Program-made: the position numbers and the translations under genes
Source of the DNA: Undaria pinnatifida
Lineage: Eukaryota > Sar > Phaeophyceae > Laminariales > Alariaceae
Length of the DNA stretch: 64,000 nucleotides
Direction of reading: 5' to 3'
Assembly (NCBI GenBank): GCA_012845835.1
Contig: JABAKD010000007.1
Span: forward strand, 12,588,011-12,652,010
Part shown: one piece after another, positions 32,761 to 44,690 of the stretch
Layout of the letters: each line of letters starts with the position of its first letter
Position numbering within the stretch: the stretch's first letter is position 1
The notes under the pieces: generated by a model
The model's input: only the letters and a program-made list of their open reading frames with translations
Told to the model about the DNA's origin: nothing
Databases searched by the model: none

Positions 32761-32790
32761 CCTTGCGGAGTCAATCCGCGGACTAAGGTT
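32755..32790. repeat. Short perfect-stem hairpin GTAACCTT…AAGGTTAC
   Basis: GTAACCTT at about 32758 pairs with AAGGTTAC at about 32782, with an inner GCGGA/TCCGC pair. It marks the end of the tandem array and is followed by a (GGGA)n microsatellite at 32795-32850. Confidence 0.6.
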
Positions 32791-32794
32791 ACAA

Positions 32795-32850
32795 TAGGGA
32801 GGGAGGGAGGGAGGGAGGGAGGGAGGGAGGGAGGGAGGGAGGGAGGGGGG
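32795..32850. repeat. (GGGA)n microsatellite
   Basis: About 13 perfect GGGA units. Confidence 0.97.
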
Positions 32851-33323
32851 GCTCGTTTGTTGCTTGCCTTAGTATTTTAATCATCAATCACGCATCATTT
32901 GCGACACAGAGCACCGTTGTTAATATTGATAGAGACGACACCAAGGGCGCTCGGGTCGTTTCTTTTATATGCCACATACATATGTGTTACTCATCTTCTC
33001 TCCTTCATACGTGGCCGTCCGCGGGCATCACCTATCTCCTAGGGTGGCGGTCGTTTTCTCTCTACCATCTAGTTCACCGAGCTTTTGAATGTCATATCCG
33101 CTAATTTTCACCATTTTTTTCTCTAAAGCATTCCGTTCCTCCTTGCACAGTTCCTATTCTCCGACTGTGTGAGTTCTACTATCGTCTCCGTTGCCACAAG
33201 GGAAGCTCTATGAGCCCTCTGCCACCTTCACCGCCTACCGTAGGTATGTAGTTTGTTCATGCATAGCCACTGCATAGCCAATGCAAAGCCAATGCATACC
33301 CAACGCAAAGCCATCGAGACGCA

Positions 33324-33588
33324 TGCTACGATATAGGCAGCAGTTTTCGTCTGAAATGTTTTGTGAATGACAGGGCTCCTTCGCCCAAATCGTCGGAAAT
33401 CATAACATCATGACAGGCCATTTTCTTTGGCATCATTCTCGTTGCGTACCTAGGCCGTGGGGATTTTCATCCCGTAGCAGCTTTATTTTTCTCCATCATC
33501 AGTTGTTGGGGGGATCATCATTAAGACATGTCTTAACCTCCCAAATTGAGGAACCTCCGACAAAAAGCGGTGCTCCTCTATCGTAGCA
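33324..33588. mobile_element. MITE-A copy
   Basis: Termini are TGCTACGATATAGG and CCTCTATCGTAGCA, 265 bp apart, the same length as the copy at 19359-19623, with which it shares the interior (gggctccttcgcccaaatcg, 'cctaggccgtgggg', 'cctccgacaaaaa'). It is non-coding. Confidence 0.82.
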
Positions 33589-33611
33589 CGCGTCTTGACC
33601 CTCGCATCCCT

Positions 33612-33875
33612 GACCGATTCTACGATAGCCCCCCCCAAAAAAAAACCAGCGATTCTCTTTGACGAACGTCGCGTGGCTGCTCGACACGAGGAATTATGCT
33701 ATAAAGGAAATATCTTCATGTATTTCCTTGGGGGCAAAGGGCTATCGAACGATGACACCGTGGGGGCAGGGGGTCACCGTGTATCAGGAGATACGACCGG
33801 GAGCTGGTTTTTAAAAACGGCGATTTCGTCAAAGAAAAGGGTGTCGGTGTTGGGGGGGCTACCGCAGAACAACTC
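33612..33875 (+). mobile_element. MITE-B copy
   Basis: The left terminus is GATTCTACGATAGCCCCCC and the right terminus is GGGGGGCTACCGCAGAAC, its inverse. It lies only 23 bp right of a MITE-A copy. The through frame seen at 2766-3005 is recognisable (ARHEELCYK, LSNDD) but more diverged. Confidence 0.75.
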
Positions 33876-34097
33876 CCCGATAATGCGATAATGCCGGGAC
33901 GGAGCACGTCGGGTTGTCACCGACCAGGCAGATGCTGCGAGTCGCATGCAGGGCATGAAGGGTGAGCTACATCCTGCAAGAGACACGCGCGGGCTTCCGC
34001 ACCTTGCGGGTACTTTACCGCATACCCGATGGGAGCTTCGACCAAGTTTAGTCGTTTTCTCGTGTGGCCCCTTTCAGATAGAACAATTTCAATGGGG

Positions 34098-34518
34098 CTG
34101 CTTTTGATATGTAAGTACCTCGTGGGTGCGGTGCCATACGTACACTACGTCACACATCACCGCCTTGGCACGGAGTAAAGGTTCCTCGCTCCACCCAATA
34201 TGATCTGAACCGGCCACCTTCTGGGCTTTCGCCAAAACGTTAGACGGAACTAAAAAGGACCGTACCCAGGCGGTCTAGTGCACGTTGTGAGAGGCTCGTT
34301 TCAAAACGTAAAATGCGCCTCTCACTACGTGCGCTAGACCACGAGCGTGTACCGTCCAGCTTTGATACCATTTTACGTTTTGGCGGTAGGCGAGAAGGTG
34401 GTCGAGTTAGATCACATTGTGGGTGAAACGAGGAACCTTTACTCCGTGCCAGGGGGATTATATGTCACGTAGTGCGCGTATGGCAAGGCACCCACGAGGC
34501 ACTCACACATCAACAGCA
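34098..34518. mobile_element. 420-bp imperfect palindrome (hairpin element)
   Basis: The whole segment reads as its own approximate reverse complement around a centre at 34306. Outer pairs are CTCGTGGGTGC / GCACCCACGAG and GGCACGGAGTAAAGGTTCC / its inverse near 34430. Inner pairs are GGTCTAGTGCACG / CGTGCGCTAGACC. The loop is about 20 bases. No coding content. It is most likely a foldback MITE; if transcribed it would form a long hairpin RNA. Confidence 0.8.
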
Positions 34519-34575
34519 TCGCCGTCGTGACCAACCGACGCCAATCTCAGCAAGGCGGTGGGTATCTTGTAGCTA

Positions 34576-35454
34576 CAGTAGGCGGCCCTGTATAGTGACA
34601 TATATAGTGGCAGGACAGAATTGTGCCACTATTCAGGGCAGTGCCACTATTCGATATAGTGGCACTATTGCCACTATTAGACAGTCTATAGTGGCAATAT
34701 TGCCACTATATCGAATAAAGAGCTTCGATGTTCACGCTGTACACTGATTATACGCTGTTGTGTACAGGTAAAGCCGTGCATACTGTTCCACTACTCGTGG
34801 TTGATTTGTGTGCAGCAGTATCCGCATGAAACACATGAAATGACCGTTGATTATCCAACGGTTACCGAGCCTTCTGTGGTCAAGACCTGTTTCTTCTGCG
34901 CAGGCAGACCACAGGAACCACGTCCAAACGCATTGTATCATAGGTGGCACATCAATATTTTTTGTCCGGCGGGCAGTGTAACATGGGGTTCAACATTCAA
35001 CACTACGTGTAGAACGCATGAAAACAGCAACGTAGAGACGCGAAACTAACTGAAACAGCCAGTAAAGAAAATTCAAACACCCCCACCGCGGCGCATCAAC
35101 CCAACCACCACGAAGCTCTGCAACTGCGGTAGGCTTTACTCGTGCCCGTCTTTCTCTCCCAGTGGTTTGTTTGGGAGTTTACACAGTTCTAGGTCCGCGC
35201 AGGCTGGCATGATACGTGTGGCGCCCACCGCTGAGAGTGTGTGTGGGCAGGTGTGGTACAGCAGAAGTGGGGGCCCACTACTTGGAACTGCCACTATTGG
35301 GTGTGTGTGATGCCCAAAATGCCACTATTGAGGGCCCCGTCCTCAATAGTGGTAAAGTGCCACTATATCGGGTTGAGATTTTGCCAGGAGATTTTCATGC
35401 CACTATATAGGGCACTTTACTATTCAGGTTGCCACTATACAGGGCCACCTACTG
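34576..35454. mobile_element. Tc1/mariner-type non-autonomous element, 879 bp, TA target duplication
   Basis: The left end is CAGTAGGCGGCCCTGTATAG and the right end is its inverse (CTATACAGGGCCACCTACTG). Both are flanked by TA (34574-34575 and 35455-35456), the Tc1/mariner duplication, and CAGT is a usual start for that superfamily. Many copies of TGCCACTAT in both orientations sit inside both ends (34590-34725 and 35280-35440) as subterminal repeats. No transposase is present; the centre (34730-35270) is unique sequence with short ORFs only. Confidence 0.82.
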
Positions 35455-35901
35455 TACTAATTTCCTAGCGGCGGCTCGCGCAAATAAATACACTTGTTCG
35501 GCTGTCGGTTTTGAAATATACATCACCCCGCGAAAATCTTCGTTGCCATGCCCCAACAAACTACAGGTCTAAACCTGTTTCTGAGTGTGGGTGCCGAGCA
35601 CCCGTCGCGCGAGGCACCCGTATCAGGGGGTACCCCCCTCAAGGTACCTGTGGTCCCTACTAGTGTCGTTGGTACGGAGGGCAGGCGGTCTTGTCTCGAG
35701 GCAACGCGTCTAGGTTGGGGCATCATACATCCGGTGATACTACTTCCTGAAGTAATACTTACTCTAAAGACGACCGGAGCACACTGCCCCTCCGAACACC
35801 AAGAGAAACTCTGGACATAATTTTGACAGGTTCTCTCGGATTTTCTCTTTACCGTCCAACGCCAGGAGCGTAAGGCACGCTAGCCATCTGAGCGAAGCGA
35901 A

Positions 35902-36336
35902 ATGGAGAGGTACAAGGACATGAAGCCCCGCGTGGACGCTTTGGAGGCACTCAAGAATGAAACCCCTCTTGAGGACAGAGCCAAGAATAGCGAGATCGTC
36001 CAGGAAGCGATGGAACTCTATCAGCTCTGCAAGAAGAAGTACTTACACTGGGATGGAAAAGCGACTGGCTACTTTGTCGGTCTCGGCGTGGGAATTGTAT
36101 GCGCAGCAGCCACAGCAGGCTTGTCTGTACTAGCTGCGTATTTGCTGTATGCGCATAGCCGCGGAAAGAGTGACGCGTGGAAGACGCTGAAGGATAAGTG
36201 TAAGGGCATTGGAGAGGCTGCTGCTGAGAACTCTGACATGGAATTCACCAAGACTAGTGAGGGCGTTATGACGTTCCTGAAGCCATTCGTGATGGCGGGG
36301 GGAGACGAGCTGGCCACTCCTACTGGCTTTTGGTAA
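35902..36336 (+). CDS. Small single-pass membrane protein, unknown function
   Basis: A 144-residue product with normal protein composition. Residues 1-55 are charged and probably helical or coiled coil. Residues 57-84 are a clear membrane helix (GVGIVCAAATAGLSVLAAYLL) bounded by K and H/R. Residues 85-144 are soluble and Lys/Glu-rich. There is no signal peptide, and positive charge on both sides leaves the topology open. An in-frame stop lies just upstream of ATG 35902, so the start is well supported for an unspliced frame. It is flanked by transposons and not by recognisable genes. I do not recognise the family. It is the best free-standing gene candidate in the window. Confidence 0.55.
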   Translation: MERYKDMKPRVDALEALKNETPLEDRAKNSEIVQEAMELYQLCKKKYLHWDGKATGYFVGLGVGIVCAAATAGLSVLAAYLLYAHSRGKSDAWKTLKDKCKGIGEAAAENSDMEFTKTSEGVMTFLKPFVMAGGDELATPTGFW

Positions 36337-36339
36337 CCA

Positions 36340-38740
36340 TGTCTGTGTTTCCCAAGGATGAGGCTGGGCTTTGTTGCTCCTACGGTGCCAGAAAATGTGT
36401 ATGTCGGATCTTTGCCTCGGACTGATGGCCGACTTGGTTTTCTGCGCGGTTGCCAGTCGAAAAAAGGCAGTAGTCACTCCCACAGCGTATACGATCGAGT
36501 GAGCCGAATGTAGGAAGCACTAGGGTCACAATGTGTGCTAGTTGTTGATTGCTTCTGCAGTGGATGTACCAATTAGTAGCATTGTCGTTGCTGGTGGCTG
36601 TGCGTCCGCCGTTCGCAAGTGCACAGATCAAAGGTATATACTCCTATGGCTCGTTTTATATTGTATTTCATGGTGCGCTGCGATGCTCTGTCCTCGGTTA
36701 CAGCATTGCAAATGGAGGTAGACAGAAAACGAGGCAATCGCGTGAGACGTGGCCAGGGTGTGTGCCAGCCAGGGGTGACTTTGTAGTCTGGTTGGTGGCG
36801 TTGGAGAGGTGCTCTCCGGCTGGAGTGCTGATGATGACGGGTAGACCGCAAAACGCACAACAGTCACACCTGTGTGTTCGCAATTCGTCACTGATTTCGA
36901 CTATATACGAGTCCTAGCTCTAACCAAGTGTATGGGGGGTAAACTTGAAAAGGTGGTGACTTAAGGGGTCCAGATGTATCTGTTGGAGGCTGGCAATCGT
37001 CACATGACCAGGTAGTCCTTGCCACTGGGCCACACCACTGCAGGAGTACCACGATTTCGACATATAGTACGTCACGCGGGCGGGCTCCTCGAGTAAGGAA
37101 CTACAGTACATGTCGTCGGTATCGTTATACACGAAGCTTGTGATGTTGTTCTCGGTGCATACCTACGCGATGCTACGTGTTCATTCGCTTTATTGTACAT
37201 TTTTTATACTCGAGTATAGAGTCCTATAATGGGTGCGGTATGGAGCTCTTGAATTAAAAGGGTTCTCCTTAAAAAGTTGGTGCCCCTGGCTGCTGTAAAA
37301 ATGCGCGCCTTCGTCTGCGTTGAGTGATGTTCTGCTCCAAACGTAGCAACGACAATTGTCACGCTCTTACAAGTTCGTTAGACAGCAGTGTACAGCGATT
37401 TTTTTGGTTCTAGCGTGTTGTGCTGTACGACGGAATCGGTGGGCATTGATCTTTATGATGTGGTGGGCATTGATCGTTATGATGTGCATACATATGCCGT
37501 TTACGCGTTTGTGATTCCGGGTCGATTTTAATGAGACATTTATGTTTATGGAGTTGGTCGGGTATGGCACTTAAGCGAAGTCATTGTGCTGTAGTGCTTG
37601 CGTGTTTGTCGTCGTGGGTTGCAATACGAAATGAGAACCGGTCTCACTTCGTCGCGGTTGGTGCTCTGGTGGGTGTGCATAAAATGTGCACGGTGTTAAA
37701 ACGATCAAGTGGACGTGACCGTGGGTGGTATATGTTGGATATGCGAAGTGCGAGGCATTCTTTCATCGGTATAGGTACGTTAAAGGCCAATTTACAACAT
37801 ATACTGTAAGCTTGAAGGTGTGTACAATATTACAGTCGTCTGCATTCCGTGACGAATATCGCTCTTCGATGTGTGAAAGGATGGAGGTAGAAAACTTTGG
37901 TCGAATTACTTTAAACTTTTTGTGTGTTTTACGAGGCTGTTCAATTGAAGAACTACCTTATCTATGCTGTTGGAACGCCGTTTGCGATTCATATGTTTTG
38001 CATTCGACACCAAGGCAGGGGAACAAGTAATCGAGGTGCCCAGCATCGTTTATTGATTGACGTATAGGGATCCCGGAGTGAGAAGTCTCGCATGGTTCGT
38101 GGGCACGGTCGTTAATTTTAGCGAGCACAAAGGCCACTGGGTTACGGATGTACCTCCGGCTTGTTTGCTTCACAGTTAAAAAATGAACACACGAACCGGC
38201 GCGCTCAATTGGGGTCGCACACATAAAGTGGGGTTGTGTATCAATGGTCGACGTTAAAGATAGTGCTGAACGATGTTGGATGGCAAAAGTATCACATCAT
38301 TATATAGGGGCTCACTCCAATACAGGAGGTGTTAAGGCTCCAAGATCAGGGTACACCGTACCGTGTGGCAGGATGGGACGCCTCGACTGCAATTATGAAC
38401 GCCGTGTTTACATTTTTGGAGGTATCCAAATATGTTGCGGCTACCCTTTGTGTTTTAATATAGCACTAACTGAATACTGAACTCCTTGGATTGTCCATCG
38501 GGTTTCGCTTTGAGCGTTTCTCCATGCCAGCACTTGAACAAGGTAGAGAGCCCCGCGACTGAGTAGCACTCACCGTTGACCAATGCTACTTTATCCCCGA
38601 ATGCGTTCAAACGGCTCTTGCATCGTCAAGATATCTTCAGGGAGGAAAAAACAGTGCTTACCCGTCGAGGGAGGCAGTGGTGCAGTGGTTCAGTGGTTCA
38701 GTGGTACAGTGGTGCAGTGGTGCACTGGAGCGGTGGTGCA
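36340..38740. other. No supported gene
   Basis: Several ORFs of 70-120 codons overlap on both strands. One at 36549-36917 begins with a signal-peptide-like segment (LVALSLLVAVRPPFASA), but nothing beyond that supports it. A (CAGTGGTG)n minisatellite fills 38680-38745 and resumes after the MITE-B copy at 39007-39040. Confidence 0.45.
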
Positions 38741-38745
38741 GTGGT

Positions 38746-39006
38746 GACTGATTCTACGATGGCCCCCCCCCCAAAACCGGCGATTTTCTTGAACGAACGT
38801 TTCATGTCTGCTCGACACGAGGAAGGATGCTATGAACAAAAACATCCTCAAACATGTTCTTGTTTGCGAAGGACTATCGAACGATGACGTCGGGGTGGCA
38901 AGGGGCATCGTATTTCAGGAGATATTTAAGGAGGGAGCTGGTTTCAAAACCGGCGATTTCGTTGAAGAAAAGGGTGTTGGGGGGGGGCGCTGTCGTAGAA
39001 CGACTC
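38746..39006 (+). mobile_element. MITE-B copy inside a minisatellite
   Basis: Left terminus GACTGATTCTACGATGGCCC, right terminus GGGCGCTGTCGTAGAACGACTC, inverted, 261 bp apart. (CAGTGGTG)n-type repeats flank it on both sides, so it inserted into the minisatellite. The conserved peptide blocks RHEEGCYE and LSNDDVGVA are present, but the frame shifts between them. Confidence 0.78.
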
Positions 39007-39039
39007 TGGTGCGGCGGTGAAGTGTGGTGCAGTTTGGTG

Positions 39040-40150
39040 CATCGAAAAACATCAACGCCTCGATCGGGGTAGCACGACATGGCCCAAATATCTCGGAACC
39101 GACGGGGATCGCGACAACTGAGGAAATATTCAACGTCGTTGAGTTAATCTTGGCCATGGGATTGTTCATCGGGCTGCAATATCGTATGTGCTTTGGTAGG
39201 GCACTTTTTTCCCGCCAGTTTTAGTGCCCTTAAAGAGCTGACTCAGCGAACGCTAGGCTCACCATGCGTCTAAACCATAAATATGCCATAAGGGGATGAC
39301 ATACCAGCAAGTCAATTACCCTTTACTTGCTGAAGTAACGCCTTCTGTCAGGCGCTACAAATACTCTGCTATATCCATGATGGTTAGCTGCAAATATCTT
39401 ACAGTTCCAGTCGGGGGCGTTACAACCGATGCCCACGATATCGGTAACCTGCGACCGGCGTGGTATTCGGTGCAGCTGAAAGCTCGTTTCCAGTTTTCAG
39501 GGGGCACATCATCTGCAGCCTGCTACCGTCCTGATGGGCGGAAATTTTGTTTCTGAGGGTCATCAGAACCTTCGTAACCCACCCGATCGCTGGTGTAGGA
39601 ACTCAAGTCAAGGTACAACCCGACGAACACTCCCACGGCCGAGGCATACCAAACACATATAGCTGAAGATTGTTTTTAGACTTTCCCAGGAGATTTGGGT
39701 TAACAACCCCTATCAATCAGAAAATACAGTGGTTTAGCCAAACGCGCTACCTCTGTATATGATAGCACGCGTAATCTTGATCATTTCCTGAAGCGCCTCC
39801 AATGTATGAGTTATCATTCCCCCGAGCGACCTGACCGAGTCCCCCAAAAAATGCTACGAGGTACCCTTCCCGTCAGTTATCCCACGACAGAGGTTGCAGG
39901 TTTTGCGCCAAAAAGTCCCTGATCGATTGAGTTCCTCATGTCAGGAACTGCCGGTCAATGAAGTAGTTTCACGAGTGCATTTTGGTTTAGGACTAAGGCA
40001 TAGAAGTCCGGTCGGGTTGTGCGAACGAATGCCATCGAAGTCATTTTTCGGGTGAGATATTGAGTGCCTCATGTGAGGAGCTCAGGGACTTTTGGCTGCA
40101 ACCTTATCGTGGGGTGGCTCCCGTATGGTCATTGGTGACCTCTCTGGCCA
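39040..40150. other. No recognisable gene; MITE-A fragments
   Basis: A MITE-A-like left end (TGCTTTGGTAGGGCAC, about 39188) and a right end (near 39755-39768) are 580 bp apart, which may be one interrupted copy. Short ORFs only. Confidence 0.4.
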
Positions 40151-40157
40151 CGGACCG

Positions 40158-40393
40158 TGCTACGATAGGGGTTGAACTTTTTGAGCCCAAACGTTCGTTA
40201 CCGACGGACCTCCTCTATATATCATTTTCCGATGTCCGGCGCGTAGCTTCATTCGCTCGAAAGAGAAAGCCGATATCATGGAGCCTAGGGCGAAGCGAAT
40301 GATTGCTCCGAACACGGTTGTAGGGTTGGGTATACAAGACATGAGGTAAGGATGGAAGCCCATTAAAATGTATATGATATCGTTACGGTAGCA
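40158..40393. mobile_element. MITE-A copy
   Basis: Left terminus TGCTACGATAGGGG, right terminus ATCGTTACGGTAGCA, about 236 bp. The interior is diverged. Confidence 0.55.
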
Positions 40394-40974
40394 CACGTAC
40401 CCTCGTATTATAGTATATGTGTTGGGGGAGTGGCCGCTCCCCTCTCTATAAATAGGGAGTGCTTCATGCGTCAAAGTACATGAGTCTTCCCCAAATAGAG
40501 AAGCGTTCGTGCGCTATTGAAGAACGCCCCCCCCCTCCCGCGCCTACGTCGGGTAATAAACGAAGTCCTTCGACGCTTTCATTCATACGCAAGGAGGTAC
40601 GCACGGGGCGCCTGAGGTCTATCCACATGGGGTTCTGAATAGGATACAACCAGCCTGTTTTGCGACTCGCCTACCACATCACGGGGCGTCGCGTTGGATG
40701 CACGCGATGTCTGTCTGATCGGCCAGAACTCGACGTGCTCCGTCCGGGCCTTGTCGTGATGCGAAGGTCAACGGTCCGAAATATTACGGCAACGCATGAG
40801 ATGAATACACCATCTGTCCCCGAAGGTATAACAACTTATACAGTGATGGAGAAGCGCCGCCTCCCCCCCCCTCTGTGAGCACCCGAAGGACTGCAGAAGT
40901 AGATATAGAAACCACCATTACGATTATAATTATATGATAGAGTAGAGTACGCGAGGAACAGGACAGTGACGCAG

Positions 40975-42205
40975 CGAACGTGAAAAAGTGCTCTGCAGTT
41001 CTATATAACGAAGATAAAGTGAATTCGGTAAACTTCGAACGGAAGTGGAGAGAAGATGAGCCACCGATCGTAGACCAGCATTCGTACCTTGTCGTCGAGA
41101 TCTTACATGACTGCTCTCGGGACGCACACCTAGCGAAAGTACTAGGAAGTGGTAAACCAAGATTGATGCGACTCTAGCAGACTCCCACCTTGGCACTAGG
41201 GTCAAAGTATGTATTCCGATTAATGTGATTGTACCGAATGAATGTAGAGTATGCCGGAGACGTATGGGAAGGGAACGCGAAGTTTATAAAACATCTGGAA
41301 ACAGTGCAGATGACAGCGGCTAAAAAAATACTAGGATGCTCAAGTACGACGAGTAAGAACAGTATTATTACGGGCAGAACTAGGAATGTACCCACGTAAT
41401 TCAACTAGAGACGCGAGAAATTGAGAAGGCAAAATATAAAGCAAGGGATATACCAGAAAAGAGGTTGCCAGAGCCATAGCTGATAGGGCTGTATGGGAGG
41501 AAACAGCAAAAGGTCAAACTGTAGCAAGATGGGATAACGTAGTCGGGAAAAATTGAAAGGATTTAGGGGGAGACCAAGAGATACTGTCTATAGATTGGCG
41601 GATACAAGACGCAAGTAAAAGATGTAATGGAATAGAACGTCAAAAACTAGCGCAACACAATAAGGTGAAAGATGAGAAGTACTTAGAGATATACGGGGGT
41701 TTGAGGGAAGATATTGGAATGAAAACGTATATGCACGCCCAATGGACAACGCGAAAAACTGAATTTGCGATTGCGTGTATGGGACCTGGACCTACCACAA
41801 AGAATAGAGAGATACACCAGCAGTAGGGAGGGGGAAAACGTGGCTACACATATTTGCGCCCGTGTGGCCTAATAATAGAGAGTAGAACTCACAAGGAGGA
41901 TAATGTGAAATATACAAGGAGGAACGGGATGCGTCAAAAGAGGAGATGAGGAAATTAGGCGTGTGTGGCATGGAAGCGTTTGGTAGACTAGTAGCGAGAA
42001 AACGATCGCTGTCCTTGGAGATAAATGGTGGCCGCAGACGGCCAAACAGGACGGGGATAGGATAAGCATATACTTTCTATGTAATATATGGAAGAAGCGT
42101 AGTGAATACCCAAGTGTTGGAGGTGTCTCTATTAGGAGTAGGAACGGTGCTCCGTCTCCAAAGGGGCGCGTGGTCAATGGTCAAATGACTAATGCAAGCA
42201 ACACA
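40975..42205 (+). pseudogene. LINE (non-LTR retrotransposon), decayed 3' half
   Basis: The translation runs in order through the C-terminal half of a LINE reverse-transcriptase protein, moving among the three frames. Pieces are: KCSAVLYNEDKVN and VDQHSYLVVEI at 40985-41100; EYAGDVWEGNAKFIKHLETV and MTAAKKILGCS near 41250-41340; RAVWEETAKGQ and RWDNVV near 41485-41545; EIYGGLREDIGMKTY near 41690-41735; ESRTH near 41880; and KWWPQTAKQDGDRIS near 42030. The catalytic YxDD part lies upstream and is missing, so this is a 5'-truncated copy, as is usual for LINEs. At least five frameshifts and several stops are needed to explain it. It is inactive and old. Confidence 0.8.
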
Positions 42206-42209
42206 TGTG

Positions 42210-44690
42210 CCCCCCCTTCTCCCCCCGCAAGGAACATAAACGAGACATACACAAGTACATGAGGGCATTTTGTCTAACGGCTGTTCAACTTGAAACAACG
42301 GGCACCATCGATACGCTCCTGAGGGAAATTTCTCTTCCCATCATGTGGAATGGTGTATCGAAAACACCCGACATAACACACCAACTAGGAAGAATTTCGA
42401 TGCCTCTTTTTTTGACAAGGGAGAAATAGAACCCCCTAGCAACACGTCTGCAGAAAGGTCTCCACGAGATATTCCCAGAATCGCTTCTTTATTTCGGCAT
42501 GTTCCCCGGTTCGTTTCGGAAAACATTCCGGTCTGAATTTCATCGTACGGGGCGTGCTATCTTGCGTGGTACACGGCATGCGTTGGGTTGTTGGAGCAGC
42601 CCCTTGTCCCCTCAACCATAAATGCTCCACCGGTTCGACGGAAGAACCCCTCCTTCGCCTGTCGTTTTGATGAAGAGTTGTTCAAGCGTTGGTCGTGTGG
42701 CAAGAAAATAGTGCGTTTGGTACGTGCACTGAATCTACCACTTCACAAGTTATCTGCCACGGCATATGATGGCGTTAAAGTGGTTGGTGTAATTTTGGCC
42801 GCAGTCGATTGGCGTAATGAAGAAATTGGTATCAGTATCCTAGCGATAGCTTCATCCATGAAGCAGCAAAACAAACGCTTCTCTGGCACACCGAATGCGT
42901 CCTGTCGCGCAGGCACCCATGGCAGAACACGAAAAAAAAAACACATCCTCCTACCGGTGTTCCATATCATATGTAGTGGATAGGCAGAATAGGGTTGACG
43001 CCGTGCGATTGACGTGTGGCCTTTTTTCAAAACCATCAAGTGTTCGATGTTTGTACCCCCTTTGCTCTTGAGAAGACCTTCACGGAATTTCGCAAATAAA
43101 ATGTACTATCTCGTGTGGTGTACGGCAAACCGCAGGCAGCCTTACCCCATTGTCGAACCTTACCAGGGCGTTTTTGTTGTGTTGTAAAACGTACACCGTG
43201 TAATACGCAAGAGCGAAAATACAAGCACCATTCTCGACAGTGGGGAGATAGATAGCAAACGCCGAGCGACGAGTCCGACGGATCCCAATAATATCTCAAA
43301 AGGTCTACCAAACGCCTCATGGGTATGACACAAAAGCCAGATATCAGTACTGGAAATTAGTGGTAATGAGGCGCGGCCTCAATATTTCCTGTAGTCATAT
43401 AGACTATGCGTTGCGTGATATACTGAGTTCCTTGAAATGTATTGTAATGTACTGGCGTTGAACGCGCCCCAGAACCAATTGCTCACCTGCGGTAGATAGA
43501 CTCCGGATTCGTTCCGTTGAAGCTGAAGCTCTCGTAAACGTTTAGGCGGCGCGGCCACCCGTCAGGACTGGACAGGTCGCCAAGGGCGTTGCACATCAAT
43601 TCGAATTGAGGGTGTACCCGTAGTTTCGACAGCACTGAACTGCTTCTGGTATACCGATATATACTTGTAATAAGTATAGCGAATATCAAGGCTACGGTAG
43701 AGGGGTACCTTCAATTTTCACTACTTGATTTGAGTCAGTCGCGCGAGTGACTCTGTACCTACCTCACTGACAAAATCACGTTCGGCGACTTTTTTGTTGC
43801 AGCGTAGCTAACCATCCTAATATCGAGAATATTCAACGGCAGAGCGAAACGAAGGAAGAAAGGAAAGAAAGGAAAGAAAGACTGTCACCGCAAGGAAGGA
43901 ACAGGGGGGCCACTCCCGTAAGTGACTAACGAGCCACAGAAACAATAGTGCCCTAAAGCCCCACCCCTAGATACAGTAGTGTTGGCTTGAACGAAAAGGG
44001 TATGACTGCGGCGAGGTCCTGTTGTTGTTGTTGTTGTTCTCGACGCGCTTGTGGGCTTGTTTGTGGGTATTATTGTGGGCATATTCTCGACTCGTGAGCT
44101 TGTGGTCTTGTTGGTCTTGTGGGCTTATTCTCGACGAGCTTGTGGGCTTGTCGGTGTATTGTACGGCGGTTACTCGGATAGTGTATGTGCGGCGGAGTTA
44201 ATTCTACTCTGTATGCTCTGCAACACATTTAATTTTCAAACACAAAAAAATGGATGTTTCATCACGTGCTGTCAGCTATTGGGCACATGCCGCGGTTCAG
44301 CAGTGTTTTCCAATACTGGTACGATGATACGATTTTTTGAAAACTCGAAAACAATCAGTCTAAACTATAGAGGAACCCGGTTTTGGTGGCGGTGAAAACA
44401 CACGTTGCCGCACTTGCCTCGACGAACTCTTAAGGACTTACATAGCAGAACCAGCTCGAGAAGGCCTGTCAGTTAGTTGTGCGTGCACGGGACTCGTCGG
44501 GACCGGCCTTGGTCTTGTGTATGTTGCGTGCGGTGGACAAATGTGACCGGTTGACTCGCACAAACATACACACACTCACACACACAAACAGCGATGATAG
44601 ATAGTCGTTCAAGGCACCCTACCCTCGTATGCGATTGGTTGTGGAAAGTTATTTTCCTTGGAAAACTAAGAAAACAAACTCAGCGCTACG
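42210..44690. other. No supported gene
   Basis: A block near 42540-42610 (CTATCTTGCGTGGTACACGGC …) returns diverged near 43100-43170, a duplication about 560 bp apart. The ORF at 42588-42983 (131 codons) lies between and has no recognisable domain. Also present: a MITE-A-like end at 43691, the CGCGCG palindrome at 43733-43752, a GAAAG microsatellite at 43855-43880, and a 'cttgtgggcttg' minisatellite at 44045-44155. Confidence 0.45.

Noticed and set aside
36549-36917. Possible secreted protein with a signal-peptide-like start
   Set aside because: Only the hydrophobic start is suggestive. The remainder has no domain, and overlapping minus-strand frames are equally open.
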